Source: G963678255 sp963678255 (GTDB lineage: Bacteria; Cloacimonadota; Cloacimonadia; Cloacimonadales; WRIO01). Taken from it: DNA of 64,000 nucleotides. Shown here in pieces: positions 26,799 through 36,400 of this stretch (positions are counted from its first letter, which is position 1; each line of letters begins with the position of its first letter). The stretch lies in the NCBI GenBank assembly GCA_963678255.2, contig OY782778.1, positions 186,001 through 250,000 of the forward strand. Direction: 5' to 3'. The notes beneath the pieces were generated by a model, which saw only the letters and a program-made list of their open reading frames with translations, was not told the origin of the DNA and searched no databases. The position numbers were made by a program, and so were the translations under genes.

Positions 26799-28130
26799 TT
26801 AATGTAGAGATTGACATAATTCATGATGGGCTTTGGTTAAAGAGAAAAACCCAGCATCTTCAAAGATCTTATTGGGATACCTGAGATTATCTTTCATTGT
26901 TGAGATACCTCTTCGCTTTCCATACCTCTTTAGAATACTTCGTAATCTGCGTCTTGTCCAGCCATCAATATTAGGAAAGGTGGTTTTGTAGCTATGCTTA
27001 TAATATTCAAACCACCCACGCATAATTGGGGTAATTTTCTTTATTATTTGCGCTAAACTGATACTGTTTGTTCTTCTCGTGTGTTTCCTGATGCTGTCTC
27101 TGTACTTCTTGATGCTTTTGTCTTTAGGATATTTCTTTCCTTTGAAAAATCTATAGCCTAAAAATTCAATTGGATCAACTTCAGCATCTAATATCTTAGT
27201 CTTTTCCGGATGTAATATTAATCCATTCTTAATCGTCCACTCTGTGATTATTTCTAGTGCTTTCAAGGATGCTTCTCGAGTTTTGCAGATCACAATAAAG
27301 TCATCTGCATATCGGATCATGTTATATCCTTTGTTAGCCATCAGGTTATCAAGCGGATCAAGATAAATATTTGCCAAAAGTGGACTTAAAACAGCGCCTT
27401 GAGGTGTTCCTGTCTCTGGTGTCCATGTTTTGACGCCATCGAAAATACTCTGATTTAGATACATTTCAATCCATTTGAGCACTCTACCGTCTGCGATCTT
27501 CATTTGAACTAAAGACATAAGTCTGTCTTTGGGAATCGTATCAAAATATCCTTTAAGATCGGCATCAACTACATATTGATATCCTTCTTTAAGGTATTTG
27601 TCCAATACCCTAAGCGCATCTTTACAACCTCTACCGGGTCTAAATCCATAGCTGTGGTCTGCGAAGTCTTTCTCAAAAATCGGTTCAATAGCATTTCTAA
27701 TTGCTGTCTGAACGATTCGATCAATAACTGTTGGTATTCCCAGTGGTCTCTTTTCTTTACTTCCAGGCTTATCAATCATGACTCTTTTGACTGCTTGCGC
27801 TCGATAGCTATCACTCCGAAGTTTCTCTGCTAGCTTGAGTATGTTTGATTCTGCATGTCGTCTGAATTTCTCTATGCTTATATTGTCAATGCCCATACCC
27901 CCTTTATTTGCTTTGACTTTTAGCCATGCACTAAAAAGGTTAGCACTGTCAAAAATTTTGTCACAGAGACTGAACCACTTACCGCCTTTGACTCCCCTTT
28001 CGAGAGCTGTCAACATCTTGTCTGTCCATATAGATGATTCCACCCATTGCCATCTCTGTCTAATCTCTGATGTCTCGGTTTCTTGCCCTTGTTTAGCCTT
28101 TTCTGGCACTATCGAACAGTTGTCTTTCAT
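26799..28130 (-). CDS. ltrA: group II intron reverse transcriptase/maturase
   Basis: 443 residues, intact. Reverse transcriptase motifs are in order: RPLGIPTVIDRIVQ (RT2), DHSYGFRPGRGC (RT2a/3), YVVDADLKGYFDTIP (RT3, first Asp), GTPQGAVLSPLLANIYL (RT4), IRYADDFIVIC (RT5, catalytic YADD), LHPEKTKI (RT6) and EFLGYRF (RT7). The thumb/maturase X domain follows (MRGWFEYYKHSY, then DGWTRRRLRSILKRYGKRRG). The protein ends without an HNH endonuclease domain, so it would insert the intron by the endonuclease-independent, hairpin-targeted route. It starts about 470 nt inside the intron, in the usual domain IV position. Confidence 0.95.
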   Translation of the reverse strand: MKDNCSIVPEKAKQGQETETSEIRQRWQWVESSIWTDKMLTALERGVKGGKWFSLCDKIFDSANLFSAWLKVKANKGGMGIDNISIEKFRRHAESNILKLAEKLRSDSYRAQAVKRVMIDKPGSKEKRPLGIPTVIDRIVQTAIRNAIEPIFEKDFADHSYGFRPGRGCKDALRVLDKYLKEGYQYVVDADLKGYFDTIPKDRLMSLVQMKIADGRVLKWIEMYLNQSIFDGVKTWTPETGTPQGAVLSPLLANIYLDPLDNLMANKGYNMIRYADDFIVICKTREASLKALEIITEWTIKNGLILHPEKTKILDAEVDPIEFLGYRFFKGKKYPKDKSIKKYRDSIRKHTRRTNSISLAQIIKKITPIMRGWFEYYKHSYKTTFPNIDGWTRRRLRSILKRYGKRRGISTMKDNLRYPNKIFEDAGFFSLTKAHHELCQSLH

Positions 28131-28600
28131 CTTTACTTCCTTTCAAAATTTCATTATCCTGTTCCCCTTCGTTACGATTTGGTTATGTTGTCCAAATCAT
28201 CGATCACTACTATGAGAACTCTGACTCCTGATAACATCTCTTCCTATTATCAGGTCTCTTAGCTTACTGATAAATACCTTCTGACCATTCCATCTCCAAC
28301 CACATGTAATGTCCTGACATAGCTTACATCTTTAACATCATACAGCTCATCAGGTGTATTAGGCGATTGCTCAGATTCCACTCCTGCTTCTTTCCTAATC
28401 ATCAATCTTCGCCCTACCCTAGGAGGCTCGACACAATTACCCGCCGAATCGAGTTCGCAATCGCTACGGACTGACCTTTCACCTCCAGTTGCTCTCCACC
28501 TCATCTCACGATGACGCAGTTACTTTCAGTTACAGAACCTTGATGCGAGTTCTGGATGGGACTTGCACCCATCTGATATTTATCCATCACTAACGCACTA

Positions 28601-28623
28601 GGGGCAGACCTGTGTGTCTGCCC
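28601..28623. other. terminator-like hairpin at the intron 5' exon
   Basis: GGGCAGAC-CTGTGT-GTCTGCCC, 8-bp stem with 6-nt loop, three bases from the intron 5' boundary. The same hairpin stands at the empty site, about 26049-26070, and related GGGCGAAC stems with an identical ACACAG loop occur at 25769 and 26380 in inverted orientation. Confidence 0.85.
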
Positions 28624-28687
28624 AAAAAGAGATAAATATTCTTCTACGAAAATCTTGTTTGCAGAGTAATAAATACAAATTGGTAGT

Positions 28688-29038
28688 TCATATAACAATC
28701 ATACCGCTTCCTGATGCTCCTGTTATGATGATATTTTTCTTTGTTGTAATATAGTCATTCAAGGACAATTTGAGAATAAGCTGTTTATTCAGATTTCGGT
28801 CTTCAAGGTATTCAATATCTTCCAGGCAAGCATTTGGGAATTTAAAAGAAGACTGTGTAATCAATTTTTTTAGCTTATTATTTTTTCTTTTTAACCATTC
28901 TTTCTCCACAATATGAGAAAATCTTTCTTCAAAAGATAAGTTTCTGTATTCAATACTATTGCTTTGTTCTTTAAAGCTTTCAGCCATTGTTCTTAAATTC
29001 ATCTCATATAATTTTTTGATTGTTTCCTGATCTATCAT
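28688..29038 (-). pseudogene. istB: N-terminal piece of istB
   Basis: 116 codons: MIDQETIKKLYEMNLRTMAE, the RNLSFEERFSHIVEKEW helix, and NIIITGASGSG, which is the Walker A motif cut before its Lys. After GSG the frame reads only MIVI and stops, because the cassette sequence begins there. The start overlaps the istA stop by 4 bp as in intact IS21 operons. Without the lysine and everything after it the product cannot bind ATP. Confidence 0.9.
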
Positions 29039-30586
29039 TTGTTTTTCCTCCTGTAATATACTGACCCTCTTACTATTCCATATTCAGAATTTTTTTTTGA
29101 TGAATTCTCCATTGATTCATTCTCTGATAGGCTTTGCTTATTGCCATTTTTTAAAATCATCTGAACGGTTTTAAATCCAGGGTTTTCTCCATAATTCAAA
29201 GCTCTTTCACATGCTTTTTCCAGTTGTTCAGTTGTATATTTATCCGCATATTTTAACAAAGTCATACAGATTCTGTAAGATTGTTGCTCGACCTTGAAGG
29301 AAGAGATAATACCTTCAACGACTAATCTGGTATTATGACCCACTTTACTTGACCATGCCAATATGTTTTCTGTATTCCATTCAAGATATTTTTGGTGTTT
29401 ATCAGGCATATGCTCAGGGAACGTTTGATATTGATCTGAAACTCCTGTCTTTCTAATATGACAGGCTATTCTATTCCCATTATAGAAAAACTCAATCATT
29501 TTTGAAGTGATTCTTATTTCTATTTCATGTTTAATGTATTCGTATGGTATTGAATAATAGTTTTTTTCTACACATACATGATAGTTATAAGGGACAATGC
29601 TTTTTAACCATATTGCAGGTTCATAGGCTTTAAATGGTAAAGGTATTAGCGTTTCTTGTTCTTCATTCAAAAAGACACTTTCACGGCTGCCATCCATTTT
29701 TTTAAAAAGGTTTCTTATTAAATTCCAGTAACTTCTGTCTTATTGCTTCATTTAAATCATAAAGATAAAAGAAGGTAATATCTCTTAATGCTGCAATTAT
29801 CCAAGAAGTAATAACTCCTACTGTTCCTTCAACACTTGGTTTATCTTTAGGTTTTCTTACTCTTGCCGGAATAATAGCTGTATCGTAATATACAGCCATA
29901 TCAGCATAAGCTCTGTTAATAACCGGATTAATCCATTTAACCTTGTCAACTCCGGTTTTTAAATTATCAGGTATTATAATTTTTGAAACTCCGTGGAAAT
30001 AATTAAAAGAATTAATATGTGCCTGTATCCAATTTTCTGAGTTCATGGATAAAAAGCCTTCTACATATGAGTATCCACTATACGGAAGAGTCGCTACAAA
30101 TATATAAACTTTAATACAGGAACCATTAATATTATTTTTAAGCGCCAGAGTTTTACCAGCCCAATCCACTTCCATTTTTTCTCCTGGTTTATGTACAATC
30201 CGCATAGTTGCTTTTGTTTTTAATGTAAAATCATTGTAAAGTTTACAAAAATGAGCGTATTTGTAAGGGAGGAGGTTATTATCTCTGCATATATCAGAAT
30301 ATTCCAGCCAAAGTAAGGATAATGTTACACCACTTCTGGCGAGTTCTTTGTGTACATACTTGAAATCTGGTTCGTAATAGCTTACTCTTGACTTTAAATC
30401 AGGAAAAAGTTGTTTTTCAATTTCCTGATCTGACATATTCTCAATATCAGACCATTGCAGATTATCTTCCTGAGCTTTTTGAATTACTCTGCTAACAGTG
30501 TTACGGGAGCATTCTAAAGTTGAAGAAATTGCTCTTTGACTAATGTTCTGCTTGTACATTCGCAGAATTTCTCGATAACGGGTCAT
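29035..30586 (-). pseudogene. istA: istA transposase, single frameshift
   Basis: Starts at the ATG at 30586, with GGAGG five bases upstream. N-terminal helix-turn-helix (YREILRMYKQNISQRAISST ... SRNTVSRVIQKA), then the DDE integrase core with Asp in MEVDWAGKTL, Asp in IIPDNLKTGV and Glu in DKPSVEGTVG. The first frame runs to 29702, where TTTTTAAAAAAA turns ...NKKPF into a stop. The rest (MDGSRESVFLNEEQ through SVYYRRKNK, ending at 29035) is in another frame; one T fewer would join them as ...KKPFKKMDGSR. Both halves are otherwise undamaged, so the frameshift is young. Confidence 0.9.
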
Positions 30587-30730
30587 CTTGACCTCCATTT
30601 TTGTATTTACACAAAATGTGCATATATAAAATATGGATATAATACTTGTATACTGCAAGTGGTTTTATAAGCAGAGAGGTGGCTCAAGTAAAACAGACAA
30701 GTGGCTCAATTTTATCAGACACTATGCTCT

Positions 30731-31156
30731 AAATGAGCAGAATATTCAGTTGGTAAAATGTCAAATTTAAAACCTAAATCTAAAAAAGAATTTGAACAAA
30801 CAAAAAATAACCTTTTGAATATACTAGCATATTCTCCTACAGAACAAATTAATAACCCTCAAGATTTTACATCATTATACTACCCAACTATTAAAAGTGT
30901 TTATCCAAATCCATTTAATCCAACAACAACTATTTCTTTTAGTTTGCCTTATGATTCTCAGGTGGTATTATCAATTTATAATATTAAAGGACAAAAAATA
31001 AAAACTATTATGAAAAATTGTTTAAAATCCGGACAGCATAATATTGTTTGGGATGGTCAAGATGAATCTGGAAAACATATTTCTTCAGGGATTTATTTTG
31101 GTCTTTTAGAAACTCCTGATTTTAAAACAACCAAAAAAATGATTCTTATCAAATAG
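30731..31156 (+). pseudogene. 3' segment of the split secreted protease gene (sorting tail)
   Basis: After the IS21 end the coding sequence resumes: NEQNIQLVK in one frame, then, after a one-base slip in an A4 run near 30755, MSNLKPKSKKEFEQTKNNLL and the full tail YPNPFNPTTTISFSLP, LSIYNIKGQKIKTI, WDGQDESGKHISSGIYFG and KKMILIK. The ATG at 30758 has no ribosome binding site and the tail has no signal peptide, so it cannot be exported alone. Confidence 0.88.
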
Positions 31157-31535
31157 TATCATATAACTAGAGGATGTAACAACTCCTTTAATATTTGCTT
31201 TTAATGGGAAATTAAAAAAGTAAGGGCACGATAGTTTATCGTGTCCTTATTCATTATAGATTCGATTATCTCTTTTCAAATTGATCACCAGATGAGCCTG
31301 ACTCCTTTTCATCTAATTATCCAATACTACTCTCAAAATTATTATCTTCTTCTTCCACATAGAGCTTATTAATAAAAATCACCATCTTAATTGTGAGTTT
31401 GATCAAAACTCATACCTTGCTAACCTCAACATTAGCCAAATATGTCAGGAAAACGTCGATATGGAGCATATAGGTTCTCTTTTCTCGTCTATAAGTACGA
31501 GAGTTGTTTAATGGGAGCATATCTATTCTGGACAG
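31157..31535. repeat. 3'-flank repeat, copy 2
   Basis: Direct repeat of 19566-19945, starting with the same TAGTATCATAT-ACTAGAGG after the stop codon. The hairpin is weaker here (GGGCACGATA ... TATCGTGTCC). The end block (GTCGATATGGAGCATATAGG ... GAGAGTTGTTTAATGGGAGC) finishes just before the promoter of the next gene. Confidence 0.8.
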
Positions 31536-31572
31536 TCTCCCTAACTCCATAACTACCCTTTTTACTTTTTTC

Positions 31573-31600
31573 TTGACAGTTGTCTTGATTTGTTTACATT
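31573..31600 (+). promoter_or_regulatory. promoter of the 31633 outer-membrane protein
   Basis: TTGACA (31573-31578), 16-bp spacer, TACATT (31595-31600), 33 bp before the start codon. A diverged copy of this region lies at 17285-17335 with no gene after it. Confidence 0.65.
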
Positions 31601-31632
31601 GAATAAATGAAACTAAATATAAGGAGAGATAA

Positions 31633-33357
31633 ATGTTTAAAAAATTACTGTTATGTTTACTTATCTGCATGATGATGCTGTCATTGTTTGCTCAACAAGG
31701 TAAGTATGAAAGAAAATCTATTAGCTCTGTTGAATCTGTTTGGATTAAACCAGGGGCTATACAAGGTAAAGTTAGTTTTGATTATAATTTTTTTGATAAA
31801 ATGGTCAAATTCTATATCGAAAATCCTAGATTTGATTATAATAAGTTACCTGCACCCTTATTAAATGATTTTAGAAATCAGGCGAACAGCATGGGATCTA
31901 TAACTCCTGAAGCTTTAGCTGAAGTCATGAGAAATACCATTGGTGTTAAAATTAAAACAATCTTAGAAGATCCTGCTATTCAAGAAGCACGTGCTAAAGA
32001 TATCAAAGACGAATCTTGGGGTGCTACCTTTGCTGGTTCTAAAGGTAAATCTATGGGATTAACTTTAGAGGAATTAACAAAATTAATGAATTCTGCCTAC
32101 ATCTATTTACCTTTTATTTCTTCTATGAAATTAGAAGATAAAGAAGGAAAAGTTAATGTTACAATTAATGGCGGTATCATCTGGTATCAGGTTAAAGTTT
32201 TACCTGATGGCAAAGTAGATATGCAATTAAGAGTAGCAACTACAACAACTGGTATGGGTTTTGCCGATAGAAATCCTAAACAAGTTTTAGGAATGAAAGC
32301 TAGTTATGATGAATTTACTTTTGGTGATGAATCCTTCTCAACAACTGTAGTACAATATGCTCAATATGATGCTATGTTAGCATGGGCGAAGAATTTAGGT
32401 GTAAAAACAAAAGAAATCCCTGAATTTAAATTAAGTGGTCAAGTTATGGAAGTGAGAAACTCAGGTGTTTTTGGTTTTCCTTTGGGAAATAAAGAAGGTC
32501 TGCATTTAGATGATTGCTTCTTTTTAGAAGAAACCTATGAAAAAGCTGATGGCTCAACCGTTACGAAAGAAGTTGGTTTTGGTAGAGTCGTTAAAACTGG
32601 TAATAATAAAAACGATCAATCTGATTTATCTTTAGGAAAAGTTTTTTATGGTCGCCCTACTCAAGGTGCTATTGTCCGTGAATATCCCAGACTTGGACTT
32701 GATTTCTACTTAAAACCAGGTTATCAATCAGGTATTAAGATTCCCAAAGATGTTTTAAGCGATTTAGAACTCCCAGATCTATTTAAAAAAGAAGTGACAG
32801 ACCAGATCATATTTAATTTAGGCTTTGCTTATAATCTTGCCCCAATTATTAATAAAAGTCAGACATTTTTAAATCTTGAGGTTGGGTATGGCATTCCCTT
32901 AGCAGATACTAATGATGAATTGTATAATGCGATTACTCCCTACACAATGTCTGCTTATTTAGGCATCACTAAAAAAATGTGGTTTAAGAGACTTTCAATG
33001 AATGTTAATGCTATGGCAGGTTATGATCGTTTCGTAATGACTTTTACTCCTACGATTATGTCTGATAACGAATTTAACGTAGCTGTTAATGCAATTGGTT
33101 TTAAAGCCGGTGCAGATGTTAATTACATGGTTACTCCTGCATTACAGTTAAATGCTGGTGTTGATTACAAAGTAGGAACAACTCCTCTCAGCACAAATAT
33201 TGAAGCTGGATCTTCATCTTATGAAATTCCAGTTGTACCTCCAGCGCTTGATGATATACGTTTAGGTGGATTAATGTTACGTGCTGGATTTTCCTATTCT
33301 TTAGGTGAATTACCTATCAATATCTTTGGATTCTTAGATCCATTAAAAAAATATTAA
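31633..33357 (+). CDS. large secreted/outer-membrane protein of unknown family
   Basis: 574 residues with AAGGAGAG before the ATG and a clear signal peptide, MFKKLLLCLLICMMMLSLFA. The first 230 or so mature residues are mixed helix and strand (ITPEALAEVMRNTIGVKIKT, LTLEELTKLMNSAYIYLPFI), and the rest alternates short amphipathic strands (LDFYLKPGYQSGIKI, FNLGFAYNLAPI, LNLEVGYGIPLA, MSAYLGITKKMW, LNAGVDYKVGT, LMLRAGFSYSLG), as expected for an outer-membrane beta-barrel. I do not recognise the family. It has its own promoter and a strong terminator, so it is a single-gene unit and probably well expressed. Confidence 0.75.
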   Translation: MFKKLLLCLLICMMMLSLFAQQGKYERKSISSVESVWIKPGAIQGKVSFDYNFFDKMVKFYIENPRFDYNKLPAPLLNDFRNQANSMGSITPEALAEVMRNTIGVKIKTILEDPAIQEARAKDIKDESWGATFAGSKGKSMGLTLEELTKLMNSAYIYLPFISSMKLEDKEGKVNVTINGGIIWYQVKVLPDGKVDMQLRVATTTTGMGFADRNPKQVLGMKASYDEFTFGDESFSTTVVQYAQYDAMLAWAKNLGVKTKEIPEFKLSGQVMEVRNSGVFGFPLGNKEGLHLDDCFFLEETYEKADGSTVTKEVGFGRVVKTGNNKNDQSDLSLGKVFYGRPTQGAIVREYPRLGLDFYLKPGYQSGIKIPKDVLSDLELPDLFKKEVTDQIIFNLGFAYNLAPIINKSQTFLNLEVGYGIPLADTNDELYNAITPYTMSAYLGITKKMWFKRLSMNVNAMAGYDRFVMTFTPTIMSDNEFNVAVNAIGFKAGADVNYMVTPALQLNAGVDYKVGTTPLSTNIEAGSSSYEIPVVPPALDDIRLGGLMLRAGFSYSLGELPINIFGFLDPLKKY

Positions 33358-33382
33358 TATTTGTTTATCTGAATTAATAACA

Positions 33383-33413
33383 AAAGAGGCAACTTATATA
33401 GTTGCCTCTTTTT
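33383..33413 (+). terminator. terminator between convergent genes
   Basis: Stem AAAGAGGCAACT / AGTTGCCTCTTT with a TATAT loop and T-run; A-rich on the other side, so it may also serve the convergent gene ending at 33432. Confidence 0.93.
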
Positions 33414-33431
33414 TAATACTTTACTAAGAAA

Positions 33432-36400
33432 TTATAGGGTAACCTTTGCTGATACCTTTTCTTTCTTTTCCTTTTTTACCTTTTTAAAACCAGTAGTTTT
33501 CTCATTATTTTCTCTGTTTTTATCGATTAGCTCACAATAAGGATCAATAATGACTTTCTCAGGTTTTGTTTTTACATTAAATATGATTTTCTGTTTCTTA
33601 TCATAAATATGAATTTTTTGTATTAAAACAGGGATTGGATTATCTTCGTTATAAACAGCAATATCAACATATTCATTCAAAGGTCTTTCTACTTCTTTAC
33701 CCATACTATCCGCTTCAACTTTTTTATTTTCAGTTTGAATGGTTAGTTGATAATTTGTTTTGTTTATTTCTTTAATATTTAAATCCTTGATACCATAATC
33801 AAAGAGTACGATCTTTTCAAATAAATCATGTCCAATGGATTTTAAAGAATCTGGCATGGCATCATATATGTACGGTAGAAAATCTGTCGATATTGGATAC
33901 GGAGGATTTCTATAGGCAAAGTCCTTGCAGAATTTTCCGAGTGCTTCATTAACCTGTTTTTCACCAATTAAATCCTGAAGAGAATACATCACTAATGAGC
34001 CTTTATTATAATGGATATACTGTTGATTTTCCACTAAATACAAAGGCAATTCACTTCTAGATTCGTTACTTCTGCCCTGAAGATAACTGTCTAACTCATA
34101 TCTAAGAAATCTTCCCATTTTCTCTTTGCCATATTTTTGTTTCATACACATTAACGAAGTGTACTGAGCTAAAGCTTCTGACATGATCGTAGAACCTTGT
34201 ACATCTGCTCCTATCACCTGATGTGCCCACCATTGGTGTGAGACCTCATGTGCTGTGACATAATAAGGATAATCAACGTCTTTTGGGTTGTCTGGATTAA
34301 CTTTGGCAATAAAGCCTAATCCTTCTGAAAAAGGTATCATGGTTGGTATTGACTGAGCGTAGCTGATATAACGTGGGACTTCAACAATTCTTAATACTTT
34401 GTGTGGGTAACTATTAAAATTCTCAATACAATAGGTTAAACTTTTTTCTGCTGCTGTAAGCATGGTATCAATGTTATATGTATGATCCTTATGATAATAG
34501 ATTTCAATATCCACCCCTTTGGCATGTCCCTTTTTAACCTCATATCGTCCTGATACAAACGTAAAGAAATTTAGTGCAGGGGAATTGAGCTTGTAATGAT
34601 AATAATGTCTGTTACCCTCTACCCAGTCTTTTATAAGATCTCCAGGAGCAATAGCAATTTGACCATTCTCTGTAGAAATCACAGCCTCAAAATTGACCCA
34701 ATCTGCATCAGAAGAGACATACACGTTGTTTCTGGCTTTTTGGTTATCAATCTTAGCCATACGTTCTTTTTTGGGGAGACCTTGTTGCTTACGGGCGTCA
34801 ACACCTTGAAGCTCATAACTCGAATTATAACCTATACTGGGGAAGAAGTCATTATGTAAGAATGTGCCATTGTTAACCAGAGAAGTACTAGCTCTTTCAT
34901 TTGAAATTCCTTTTTCACGATAATTGCCCTGAAATGCCAATGATATGGAATCTCCTGGTAATAATGGATTCTCTAGTTTATAAATTGAAAGTCCAAAATC
35001 TTTATCTTTCTGTAATAAAACTGTCTTTGAAGAAAAGGTTAATTGATAGTCTTTTATCTCTGGGTTGTAATTTACAACAATATTTTTTATTACATTATTT
35101 GTTTTATTCTTTAAAACATATTTGCCTTTTACAGAAATATCTCTAGTGGATGGTGTTAAATCAAGCTTTACTGAGACATCCGTAATTCTTGGTTGTACAA
35201 GTTTATTTAAGTATTTATATTTCTTTTCATACTTTGCATAGATTTTTTCATATGTTTTGGGTCTATGATATTCATTTAATATGTTTGTATTATAAAATAG
35301 ATAGCCACCTACAACTAGAAATAACCCAATTGTGAGATAAATTACTTTGTTTGTGATCTTCTTATTATTTTGAGAATTTTTATAACGGATCATTAAAGAT
35401 GTTTCTTTTCCACGTAACCATAATTTTAATCCAATTAATCCTAATATAAATGAAAATAAAAACCAGTAAAATTTAAAACTAAAAAATCCCAATAAGTAAT
35501 GACCATATCCATTCATTTCTGAATAAGAAAAACTTGGGGCACTGTTAAACATTAGAAGGTTATGAGTAATGGATAACATTCCCATAACCATAAGTAATCC
35601 ATAGACTGCTATTACTGCAAAATATCCAACATATTTGTTGTTAAAAATCACTTGCATAAACATGGCTAGTAATGCGTAAACTATGATTGAAGGGAAGCGA
35701 AGTATAAACAAGTCAAAAAAGTATTGTGAAAAATGAAAATGATAATAACCCTGAACGGCTTGTGTTATAACTCCAACAATGATTATGAACGATACTAATA
35801 ATAATTGAACTAATAAAATCGAAAAAAGCTTTGAAAAAAAGGCGATCCCGTCTTTAAACGGCATAGTGTCCATTATCTGATCAGATTTGTTTATACGTTC
35901 TTTCCATATTAGCTCTCCTGCGTAAAAAGTGCTAACAATAAGTGAAAAAAGGAGATAATTCCCTGTGAGCATTTCTAAAATGATATAGGTTACCGGATAT
36001 GTGGTTGTACCATATACAGAACCTAACTGGGTCGCAGTTGTAATCAAAAAGAATAAATATCCGACTATAATTATTAGAAAATACAAATTAGAAACGATGC
36101 TTTTAAATTCATAAATTGTCCAACGATATAAGGGATACAACACTTTATTATAATTAAGTTTTATATTCTTTACTAAGGTGATTTCAGGAATTTTCATTGC
36201 TTTTTTTTGTTTTACAACTTTTTTCTTAAAATCAATAGTATAAGACATTTTGAACAATTTTAAAAATGTAATAAAAATAATGAGCCCGATCCCAATCCAT
36301 AACAAACGATTATAAAGTAAATCTCCTTGTATAGAAAATAAATCTGTATTAATCTGAGCGGGTGACCAGTAGCGAACCAGAAGCATTCCTGTGCTGAGGC

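Larger units (their letters stand above)
26706..28598 (-). mobile_element. group II intron, probably class C
   Basis: 1893 bp. The 5' end on the minus strand is GTGCG (28598 downward) and the 3' end is ...CCCCTAT at 26706, read directly by comparing the occupied site (GTAAATG | intron | TAGGGGCAG) with the empty site at about 26041 (GTAAATG joined to TAGGGGCAG). A domain V hairpin and a domain VI with candidate bulged A lie at the 3' end, and the reverse transcriptase fills the middle. The 5' exon ends three bases after a terminator-like hairpin (28602-28623), the target type used by class C introns, and the encoded protein lacks an endonuclease domain, which also fits class C. Confidence 0.92.
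26267..28720. repeat. hairpin/minisatellite cassette, copy B, interrupted by the group II intron
   Basis: Same order of parts as copy A: CCCAGTGACAG region (26267), CTCCAGCAGAGCGA, hairpin GGGCGAAC-ACACAG (26380), six 47/48-bp repeats, then GTAAATG at 26699-26705. Here the intron enters, and the cassette resumes at 28599 with TAGGGGCAGACC and the inverted hairpin, continuing to GCTTCCTGATGC at about 28715. Without the intron, copy B is about 560 bp against about 500 bp for copy A. Confidence 0.8.
25463..30730 (-). mobile_element. IS21-family element, scrambled and carrying a group II intron
   Basis: The ends are inverted repeats: GAGCATAGTGTCTGAT at 25463-25478 and its complement at 30714-30729, followed inward by repeated GAGCCA--TGTCTG and GAGCCA--TCTCTG blocks on both sides, the multiple terminal repeats typical of IS21. 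A repeat AAATGAGCA at 25459-25467 and 30731-30739 is the likely target duplication (it overlaps the left end, so the exact edge is uncertain by a few bases). Inside, on the minus strand, are istA (frameshifted) and istB (split). About 3 kb of repeat cassettes and a group II intron separate the two istB parts. A normal IS21 element is about 2-2.5 kb. Confidence 0.88.
20609..31156 (+). pseudogene. secreted C39-like cysteine protease/beta-helix gene split by two insertion sequences
   Basis: Segments 20609-23233, 24876-25458 and 30731-31156 form one gene. The ATG at 20609 has AAGGAGG at 20595-20601. An A8 run directly after it (20612-20619) puts the signal peptide out of frame; with A7 it reads MKKRICFVFGIIFMLNTLFA and runs on into the open frame seen from 20649. 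Residues below count from that frame. Cys49 in WAFGCAATSAAMLIGYYD and His263 in YAGHSVLAFGY fit a C39_2-type papain-like peptidase; then come fibronectin-III-like strands, a right-handed beta-helix (about 550-860), TPR-like helices, and the tail YPNPFNPTTTISFSLP to KKMILIK. Removing the IS66 element with one target copy joins ...YNR exactly to ...RVFRTNYW in frame. Around the IS21 site the open frame EYYDENEQNIQLV spans the junction, but small frameshifts at about 25438 and 30755 flank it. Confidence 0.85.

Noticed and set aside
27569..28215. ORFs on either strand inside the reverse transcriptase gene
   Set aside because: Shadows of the RT frame.
28259..28698. ORFs of 65-81 codons upstream of the reverse transcriptase
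   Set aside because: They lie in intron domains I-III and have no protein features; the sequence is structural RNA.
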